Shown: in pieces, positions 1-5,052 of the stretch
Layout of the letters: each line of letters opens with the position of its first letter
Numbering within the stretch: position 1 is the stretch's first letter
Assembly: GCA_947372405.1 (NCBI GenBank)
Contig: CANBTO010000432.1
Coordinates: forward strand, 1-5,052
From: Verrucomicrobiaceae bacterium
GTDB taxonomy: Bacteria > Verrucomicrobiota > Verrucomicrobiae > Verrucomicrobiales > Akkermansiaceae
DNA length: 5,052 nucleotides
Reading direction: 5' to 3'
Position numbers and translations under genes: made by a program
The notes under the pieces: generated by a model
Told to the model about the DNA's origin: nothing
Databases searched by the model: none
Seen by the model: the letters and a program-made list of their open reading frames with translations, nothing else

Positions 1-2670
1 ATCATCCGCCGCCGAGAGTTCATCGATGCCGAGGTGCATGCGGTAGCTCCATTTGTAGGGCATGATGGCGGGCACGTTGATGCGCTCCGCATCGACGTCC
101 GCGCGGCGTAGGGTTTCATCCATCGCCAGCAGATCCTGCAACGGGAAGATCGCCCACATCGCCGGGGATTGGAGATGCTGGAGGATGATGCGGGAGGCGA
201 GTTCGCCGGAAAGCTCGTGGCCGGGAAACGGCTCACCTAACATCTGCCAGGCGAATTTGCCGGTCACGCGCGCATCCTCGTGCCACCAACCGCGCAGCGT
301 GGGCATGTCATGGGTGGAAGGGCTGACCACGCTCATGTAGGGCGCGTGCGCGGGATCGGAGAAATCGACTTTCGAGCTTTTCGGCATGCGCTGGATTTCC
401 AGCGACAGGATGCCGAGCTCCTTGAGCACGCCGGGGACGCAGTCCGGGACCATGCCCAGGTCCTCACCGCACAGCAGCATCGGGCTGGCCCGGCGCATGA
501 CGGGAAGTTTCTCATATCCCCTCGCCTGCCAGAAGCCTTCCTGCCGCCGGTAGAAATAGTCCACATATAACTCATCCATCCGCCATTTGAGGTCGTGGTC
601 GAGCTCGTCGAATGACTTGGTCATGTGCATGGAGCAGCGCGGATGGAACAGCGTGCCGTGGGAGCCGGGCACTTCGAAAAACAGCACGTCGCTCGCACAA
701 TCCAGCAGCCCTCCGCGCATCCGCTCCATCCGGTCCTTCACCTGTGGATCCGTCACATCCCAGGCCGCGAAGTGATCGACGATCCTGCGTTGTGTGGAGA
801 CATGAGCCCGGAGTTGATAGAAATCATGGCCGCAATCCTCAAGATACTCGTTTTTCACCTGCCACGCGGTTTCACCGAAGCGGTCCCAAAGCTGGTGCTC
901 GCGGATGTAGGGGCGGCAGTAGCGGTCGAAGTCGAAAGGGATGCCGCGGCTTTGGAATTCGTCGATGTGCACCGGCAGCGCCGGATCGAACCAGCCCATG
1001 ATGCCTTCCACCTGGTCGATCGGCACCTGCCAGATGCGGAAGAAGCCGAGGATGTGATCGATCCGGTAGGCGTCGAAATAATGGCTGAGCTGCTCGAAAC
1101 GCGAGCTCCACCAGGCATAGCCGTCCTGACGCATGACTTCCCAGTTGTAGGTGGGGAATCCCCAGTTCTGGCCCTTCACCGCGAAGGCGTCCGGCGGCGC
1201 GCCGGCCTGGGCATCCATCTTGAAGAGGTGCGGCGCTGACCATGCGTCCACGGACTGGCGGTCGATGCCGATGGGCAGGTCACCCTTGAGCGCGATGCCG
1301 TGTTTGTGGAGATGTTTCACCGAGTCCGTGAGCTGGAGGTCGAGCTCATACTGGAGCCAGATGTGATAGGAAACCTCGGACCACTCCGCGTGTCCAGGCT
1401 CCGCCAGCGCCTCCACACGTTTGCTGTCGAATGCCGCCCACTCGCCCCAGCGCGAGAAGTCCGCGGTGCCGAACTGGTCGCGCTTCACGCAGAACACGGC
1501 ATAGGGCACCACCCACGCGCGGTTTTTCGTTAGAAAATTCTGAAACCCCTTGCTGGAGGTGATCTTCTTGTGGTGCTTCTTGAAAACCTGGCGGGTGAGC
1601 AAGGTTTTCGCCTTCATCACCTCTTCGTAATCCACGCTCTCCATCGCGTTGAGCCACTCGCGGGAGGAGTCCAGATCCACCGGGAATTCGGCATCCATCG
1701 GGTAGCCGAGGTCCTCGATGCGCAGATAGATCGGATGCAGGGCGAAAACACTGATCGCCGAGTATGGATAGGAATCCGTCCAGTCGTGGGAGGAGGTGGT
1801 GTCATTGATCGGCAGGATCTGAATGAGCTTCAGCCCGGTTTTCTCCGCCCAATCCGCCAGCGGTTTCAGATCCGCGAACTCGCCGACGCCGAGGCTTTGT
1901 TCGCCGCGCAGCGAGAACACCGGAATCGCCACGCCTGCGGCACGGAACAACGAGCCGGCATTGCGGCGGTAGGCCTCGTCATTCACCAGCGTCCGCTGCC
2001 GCCCGGGGAAGGCATGGGATTCGAGAATACGGTTTTCGCCATCCTCCAGCGTCACAGCGCAGCCGAGCTTGGCATCGAAATGGCCGTATTTGTATTCGAT
2101 CCACCAGTCTGCGGGCAGATAAACATCCGCCTGCCAGACGTTTGCGGAAACCTCGGCCATCGGCACCGCGTGATGCCAACCCCAGTCGCCGATTTCACTG
2201 ACGCTGCCGATCAGGCACGGCACCAGGCCCTCCGGCACCGCGGCCATGCGCAGGCGGAACGTGTGGTTCGCGCCGTCCGGCGCCACGGGAGTCGCGAACC
2301 CACTTCTCGCAGGCAGCACCGCCTTGAACGCGTTCGTTTCGAAAGCGTAATCCACCGTGCCCGCCGAGCACCAGGTGTCCTTCAGAACCAGCGCCTCGCG
2401 CGATGACGGATCCGCCACGGCCAGCCTCGGTCCCGCCCACTCGTCCAACCGCACGCCGTTACCCTCCTCGCGGAACTGATAGGAATACTCCAGCCTCAGC
2501 GGTCCGTCTCCGCTCACGTCGAGAGACGCCTCCCACTGCCGGTCGTTGATCCATTGCAGCGGCAGGACCTGCTCGAAACGCACGCCGCTTCCCTCGATCA
2601 CGGTCAGGAGTTTCAACCAGAGCGACTGGCCCGGCACGGTGTGGAAATTCAGGCGGAAAACGATCTTCAT
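1..2670 (-). CDS. malQ: 4-alpha-glucanotransferase (amylomaltase), DPE2-type with two CBM20 modules; C-terminus cut off by window edge
   Basis: This is a GH77 amylomaltase, which transfers glucosyl units between alpha-1,4-glucans and, in the DPE2 type, from maltose to a glucan with release of glucose. No signal peptide is seen, so it should be cytoplasmic. The frame is open for 890 codons. Residues about 1-100 form a divergent CBM20-like module and about 136-225 a second, clearer one (GDW at 161-163). The GH77 barrel starts near 235: SYPYS at 300-304, KGDLPIGI around D464, the nucleophile in YRIDH at D538, the acid/base in GEDLG at E736, and STHDMPT with the transition-state stabiliser at D788. 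The 198-residue gap between D538 and E736, against about 48 in E. coli MalQ, marks the DPE2 type. The last residues seen (INVPA, then a Y-K-W-S-Y-R-M-H-L stretch) resemble the family's end, so probably only a few dozen residues are missing. ATG 2670 is chosen because an in-frame TGA lies at 2679-2677. The preceding GAGA is only a weak ribosome binding site. Family assignment is very secure; the preferred substrate is inferred. Confidence 0.95.
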   Translation of the reverse strand, partial: MKIVFRLNFHTVPGQSLWLKLLTVIEGSGVRFEQVLPLQWINDRQWEASLDVSGDGPLRLEYSYQFREEGNGVRLDEWAGPRLAVADPSSREALVLKDTWCSAGTVDYAFETNAFKAVLPARSGFATPVAPDGANHTFRLRMAAVPEGLVPCLIGSVSEIGDWGWHHAVPMAEVSANVWQADVYLPADWWIEYKYGHFDAKLGCAVTLEDGENRILESHAFPGRQRTLVNDEAYRRNAGSLFRAAGVAIPVFSLRGEQSLGVGEFADLKPLADWAEKTGLKLIQILPINDTTSSHDWTDSYPYSAISVFALHPIYLRIEDLGYPMDAEFPVDLDSSREWLNAMESVDYEEVMKAKTLLTRQVFKKHHKKITSSKGFQNFLTKNRAWVVPYAVFCVKRDQFGTADFSRWGEWAAFDSKRVEALAEPGHAEWSEVSYHIWLQYELDLQLTDSVKHLHKHGIALKGDLPIGIDRQSVDAWSAPHLFKMDAQAGAPPDAFAVKGQNWGFPTYNWEVMRQDGYAWWSSRFEQLSHYFDAYRIDHILGFFRIWQVPIDQVEGIMGWFDPALPVHIDEFQSRGIPFDFDRYCRPYIREHQLWDRFGETAWQVKNEYLEDCGHDFYQLRAHVSTQRRIVDHFAAWDVTDPQVKDRMERMRGGLLDCASDVLFFEVPGSHGTLFHPRCSMHMTKSFDELDHDLKWRMDELYVDYFYRRQEGFWQARGYEKLPVMRRASPMLLCGEDLGMVPDCVPGVLKELGILSLEIQRMPKSSKVDFSDPAHAPYMSVVSPSTHDMPTLRGWWHEDARVTGKFAWQMLGEPFPGHELSGELASRIILQHLQSPAMWAIFPLQDLLAMDETLRRADVDAERINVPAIMPYKWSYRMHLGIDELSAADD

Positions 2671-2803
2671 GGGTTCTCAAACGTCGATGCTGCACGATGC
2701 TAATGTCGCCCGATGGCAAGGCGATGGAAAAAATTTCGCACGTAGCAAGATCCGCTGCTTTTCCAGCCTTGCACCCGGAGCACATCCGGCTAGTTTCACC
2801 CGC
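2671..2803. promoter_or_regulatory. Divergent intergenic region with the presumed promoters of malQ and the ThuA-like gene
   Basis: This 133-base gap separates two gene starts that point away from each other, so it should hold both promoters and any shared operator. It has an A/T-rich patch at 2727-2737 and four copies of CGATG starting at 2685, 2695, 2711 and 2722. I found no convincing pair of -35 and -10 boxes on either strand; TTGCCA and TTGCTA on the minus strand lack a good partner box. The regulatory role is inferred from gene orientation alone. Confidence 0.5.
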
Positions 2804-3718
2804 ATGTTCAAAAAACCCGCCTCACTGCTTGCCGTATCACTCGGGATCTCCGCGTCCTGCATGGCCGCCCCCGCCCACAAGCTGCTGTTCTTCACCAAGT
2901 CCAGCGGCTTCGAGCATCCAGTGATCTCGTGGAAAACGGGCCAACCCAGTTTCGCCGAAAAGATCTTTATTGAACTTGCCGAGAAAAACCACTGGGCGTT
3001 CGAGTTCTCCAAGGACGGCTCGAAGTTCTCACCCGAATACCTTGCGGGCTTCGACACGGTGATCTTCTACACCACCGGCGACCTAACGACCGAGGGCACC
3101 GACAAGAACCCGCCGATGACACCCGCCGGCAAACAGGCGCTCTTCGACTACGTGAAAAGCGGCAAGGGCTTCATCGGCCTGCACTCCGCCAGCGACACCT
3201 TCCACACCGCCAACGAGGCAAGCAAGGGCCCGGACCGCTACGCCAACCATGGCAAGGACGCCGATCCCTACGTTCGTTTCCTCGGCGGCGAGTTCATCAT
3301 CCACGGCGCGCAGCAGGTGGCCAAGAACACGGTGATCGATCGCAAGTTCCCGGGTTTCACGGATGCCGGTGAGACTTTCTCCTTCACAGAGGAATGGTAT
3401 TCGCTCAAGGACTTCAGCGATGACATCCACGTGCTCACAGTCATCGATGCTCCCTCCATGAACGGAGCCCCCTACCAGCGCCCCGCCTATCCCAACACCT
3501 GGGCGCGCCGCGAGGGCAAGGGCCGCGTGTTCTATACCGCCATGGGCCACCGCGACGATGTCTGGACCAATCCGTTCTATCAGAACATCCTCGTCGGTGC
3601 CATCCACTGGACCACCGGCGATGTCGATGCCGATACCACGCCGAACCTCAAGACCGCCGCTCCGGAGGCGATGACCAATCCTCCCTTCGTCGAGCAGAAG
3701 CCGAAGAAGGCGAAGTAA
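2804..3718 (+). CDS. Secreted ThuA-like domain protein
   Basis: This 304-residue protein has a ThuA-like domain, which adopts a class I glutamine amidotransferase-like fold and is named after the trehalose utilisation protein ThuA. Family motifs appear in order: T31 to H38 (GFEH), GFIGLHSASDTF at 122-133, LGGEFIIHG at 160-168, EEWYSL at 196-201, and GKGRVFYTAMGH at 238-249 after the conserved W233. The N-terminus is a signal peptide: FKK, a hydrophobic stretch at about 7-18, and likely cleavage after the AA at 21-22, so the protein should act in the periplasm or outside the cell. A lysine-rich tail ends the protein. The frame stays open back to about 2546, but an earlier start would overlap the malQ 5' end and bury the signal peptide, so ATG 2804 is chosen. 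No clear ribosome binding site precedes it; GGAG at 2777-2780 is too far away. The substrate is unknown. Many exported members in environmental bacteria sit near sugar genes, which fits the divergent malQ neighbour but does not prove a shared pathway. Confidence 0.88.
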   Translation: MFKKPASLLAVSLGISASCMAAPAHKLLFFTKSSGFEHPVISWKTGQPSFAEKIFIELAEKNHWAFEFSKDGSKFSPEYLAGFDTVIFYTTGDLTTEGTDKNPPMTPAGKQALFDYVKSGKGFIGLHSASDTFHTANEASKGPDRYANHGKDADPYVRFLGGEFIIHGAQQVAKNTVIDRKFPGFTDAGETFSFTEEWYSLKDFSDDIHVLTVIDAPSMNGAPYQRPAYPNTWARREGKGRVFYTAMGHRDDVWTNPFYQNILVGAIHWTTGDVDADTTPNLKTAAPEAMTNPPFVEQKPKKAK

Positions 3719-3724
3719 GAACTG

Positions 3725-3743
3725 CCACCGGCTTAGCCGTTGG
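3725..3743. terminator. Possible shared hairpin terminator between convergent genes
   Basis: CCACCGGC (3725-3732) and GCCGTTGG (3736-3743) pair with one mismatch (3728 against 3740) around the three-base loop TTA. The two stop codons are only 14 bases apart, so a hairpin here could end transcription from both sides. The loop is the complement of the UV endonuclease stop codon, so the stem reaches into that gene's last codons. No T-run follows on either strand, so it is not a typical Rho-independent terminator and may be chance. Confidence 0.3.
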
Positions 3744-4668
3744 ACAGATCGTTCAGCAATCTGGCCACGGCCAGTTCCTTCGCCTTGGCCTCCACTTCCA
3801 CCGTCAGCGGCCAGCCGAGCCACGCTTTCGGGAAATCCCTGGCGTCGATGTAATCGTGGTGTCTTTCGGGTTTCGGACCGTTCCAGCCTTCCAGCGGGCT
3901 GGACAGGTGGAACAACGGCTCGCGTTTCCCCCAGGTGAGGCGCGCGGCTTCGGTGGCCGATTCCACCGACGACCCATCCGGACAACAACGGTGATGGTGG
4001 ACGTCATAAACCAGCGGCACGTTCACGTCGGAGCAGACGGGCAGCAGATCGGCGGGCGTGTAGGTCTTGTCGTCGTTTTCCAGTGTGAGCCGTGATCTCA
4101 CCCGGTCAGGCAGACGCTCGATGTTGGAACGCAGCACCCGCAACGCGGATGTCTTGTCGCCATAAGCACCGCCGCCATGGATGTTGAGGGTGTCCGCTCC
4201 GATCCATTCCGCGACCTCCGCCTGATAGTCGAGCTCGGCCAGGGAATGATCGAGGGTTTTCGGATTCGGCGAGTTCAGCACCACGAACTGGTCCGGGTGG
4301 AAGGAAAGCCGCAGTCCGTGCTCGCGGGCGAAGGTGCCGCACTCGCGGAGGCGCGCCACGATCGCCTCGCCGCCGGGCAGTTCCTCCATCTCGTAGCCGG
4401 CTTCCGGATGCGTCCTAACAGGCAGGACCTGGCTGTTCACACGGAAAGAACCAATTCCGTTAGACGCGCAGTATTCCAAGGAAGCGAGAAGGGCGTCAGC
4501 ATTGCCGAGGCAGAGACCGGCCAACCTCTGCAAGCGCTCCTGACTGGAAAGCTTGAGCATCGCCGTGACGGTCGTGGTGCGGAACTTGATCGGCTCGTTG
4601 GCGAACATGCAGCACAGGCCCAGACGAAGCGCGGCGAGTGGTGGTTTGGCTTGGGGAGAGCGCTTCAT
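3733..4668 (-). CDS. uvsE: UV damage endonuclease (UvdE/UvsE family)
   Basis: This TIM-barrel, metal-dependent endonuclease nicks DNA 5' to UV photoproducts and starts the alternative excision repair pathway. It has 311 residues, close to the usual bacterial size. Motifs in order: LRLGLC at 14-19, FRVNS at 75-79, THPE with H87, SFHPDQFVVLNSP with H124, NIHGGGAYGDK with H164, LENDD with E197, YDVHHH with D222 and H225, FHLSS with H254, HHDYID at 270-275, and VEVEAKAKELA with E291/E293. The spacing of the putative metal ligands closely follows the Thermus enzyme (H101, H143, E175, D200, H203, H231, E269). One oddity is L252 where the family usually has a lysine two residues before the last histidine ligand. 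ATG 4668 is preferred; a GTG at 4680, next to an in-frame TAA, would add four residues. Neither start has a good ribosome binding site. It stands alone, convergent with the ThuA-like gene, and I see no SOS-type operator upstream. The family is very secure. Confidence 0.95.
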   Translation of the reverse strand: MKRSPQAKPPLAALRLGLCCMFANEPIKFRTTTVTAMLKLSSQERLQRLAGLCLGNADALLASLEYCASNGIGSFRVNSQVLPVRTHPEAGYEMEELPGGEAIVARLRECGTFAREHGLRLSFHPDQFVVLNSPNPKTLDHSLAELDYQAEVAEWIGADTLNIHGGGAYGDKTSALRVLRSNIERLPDRVRSRLTLENDDKTYTPADLLPVCSDVNVPLVYDVHHHRCCPDGSSVESATEAARLTWGKREPLFHLSSPLEGWNGPKPERHHDYIDARDFPKAWLGWPLTVEVEAKAKELAVARLLNDLSNG

Positions 4669-4803
4669 GTGAGGATTCACTTACGGGAGCATGCGCAACC
4701 GTCGGTGGTGGCATGGCAGGAAAACCACGATCGGCAGGCCGTCAAATCAAAGTTCGCGGTAAGGCGGGTAATCGGGCCGGCATGATGAGCTGAAGTCGGC
4801 ATG

Positions 4804-4817
4804 GATTTCATGGAATC
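4804..4817. repeat. Short near-perfect inverted repeat, possible operator
   Basis: GATTTCATGGAATC reads almost the same on both strands; only the T at 4808 and the G at 4813 break the symmetry. It lies about 93 bases upstream of the last gene and about 136 bases upstream of uvsE. A regulator site is possible, but a single short palindrome could occur by chance. Confidence 0.25.
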
Positions 4818-4890
4818 GCGTGGTTTCTGAAAAATGACGGGTGACACCAGCGTCCCTGATTGACCTTCACATCACACCCCGTTTGACTCG

Positions 4891-4898
4891 AAGGAGAG
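4891..4898 (+). promoter_or_regulatory. Ribosome binding site of the last gene
   Basis: AAGGAGAG is a strong Shine-Dalgarno match ending 11 bases before the ATG at 4910. It is the only strong one in the window and decides the start of the short partial gene. Confidence 0.7.
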
Positions 4899-4909
4899 TC
4901 CGCATCACC

Positions 4910-5052
4910 ATGGGCAGCCGCAAAAAAACACTCACATTCCTCCTGCTCGCGATCATACTGACGGTTGCGGGGGTGCTTGTTTTCAAACATCCGGCGGCGG
5001 ACACGAAAACGACGCCACAACCGGCAGCAGCCGGAACTTCCGCAGACAAACC
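4910..5052 (+). CDS. Membrane-anchored or exported protein, N-terminal fragment only
   Basis: The reading frame begins with ATG behind a strong ribosome binding site and runs open off the right edge (47 full codons plus two bases). The product starts MGSRKK, followed by a hydrophobic segment of about 18 residues (TLTFLLLAIILTVAGVLVF at 7-25), then a linker rich in Ala, Pro, Thr and Lys (26 onward). This is the pattern of an uncleaved signal anchor with the main part of the protein outside the inner membrane. A cleaved signal peptide is less likely because no clear AxA site follows the hydrophobic core. Such N-termini occur in transporter adaptor proteins, secreted enzymes and many hypothetical proteins; nothing visible separates these. 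It is divergent from uvsE, with no sign of a functional link. Confidence 0.75.
   Translation, partial: MGSRKKTLTFLLLAIILTVAGVLVFKHPAADTKTTPQPAAAGTSADK

Larger units (their letters stand above)
4669..4909. promoter_or_regulatory. Divergent intergenic region between uvsE and the last gene
   Basis: This 241-base gap lies between two genes that start away from each other and should carry both promoters. It holds the near-palindrome at 4804-4817 and the ribosome binding site at 4891-4898. TTGACC at 4860-4865 resembles a -35 box but has no good -10 box at 16-18 bases. No RNA gene or conserved small coding frame was recognised. Confidence 0.45.

Noticed and set aside
625..2406. Long open frames on the plus strand opposite malQ (625-1239 and 1570-2406)
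   Set aside because: They lie antisense to a well-supported catalytic domain, have unusual arginine/histidine-rich composition with no recognisable motif, and are expected by-products of GC-rich codon use.
2546..2803. N-terminal extension of the ThuA-like protein to an ATG at 2546
   Set aside because: It would overlap the malQ coding sequence, add 86 residues of non-family sequence and place the signal peptide inside the protein.
2843..2863. Lipoprotein signal at Cys19 of the ThuA-like protein
   Set aside because: The residues before the cysteine (SAS) lack the aliphatic residue expected at -3, so ordinary signal peptidase cleavage after AA at 21-22 is more likely.
3083..3988. 301-codon minus-strand open frame across the ThuA-like gene and the end of uvsE
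   Set aside because: It is opposite the ThuA motifs, overlaps uvsE in another frame, is low in complexity (Gly, Val, Arg, Ile), and shows no family motif.
4177..4785. 202-codon plus-strand open frame opposite uvsE
   Set aside because: It mirrors the conserved UvdE domain and has no motif of its own.
4860..4888. Promoter with TTGACC at 4860 or TTGACT at 4883
   Set aside because: Neither has a credible -10 box at normal spacing, and the second is too close to the ribosome binding site.

Overview
The window reads as an ordinary chromosomal stretch from a GC-rich bacterium. The order of genes is: a large minus-strand amylomaltase (cut off by the left edge), a divergent plus-strand secreted ThuA-like protein, a minus-strand UV damage endonuclease, and the first 47 codons of a plus-strand membrane-anchored protein (cut off by the right edge). 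A DPE2-type amylomaltase, an exported ThuA-domain protein and poor Shine-Dalgarno sequences before three of the four genes would fit Verrucomicrobiota or the wider PVC group. That placement is inference from gene content; no marker gene is present.

Region 1-2670 (minus) is one uninterrupted reading frame of 890 codons with its C-terminus missing. It encodes a GH77 4-alpha-glucanotransferase with two N-terminal CBM20-like starch-binding modules and a long insertion between the catalytic nucleophile and the acid/base residue, the layout of plant DPE2. Region 2671-2803 is the shared divergent promoter region. Region 2804-3718 (plus) encodes a 304-residue protein with a signal peptide and a ThuA-like domain. 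Its stop codon lies only 14 bases from the stop codon of the convergent UV endonuclease gene (3733-4668, minus), and an imperfect hairpin spans that junction. Region 4669-4909 is a second divergent intergenic region. The final gene starts at 4910 behind a good ribosome binding site.

The amylomaltase would handle maltose and alpha-glucan in the cytoplasm. The ThuA-like protein acts outside the inner membrane, probably on a sugar-related substrate that cannot be named from the sequence. The UV endonuclease is a stand-alone repair enzyme. The only physical link suggesting co-regulation is the shared upstream region of the first two genes. I see no mobile element, CRISPR array, tRNA, rRNA or obvious novel system. 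The observations most worth checking are residue-level: a leucine where the UV endonuclease family usually has the modified metal-site lysine, and complementary loss of binding tryptophans in the two CBM20 modules.
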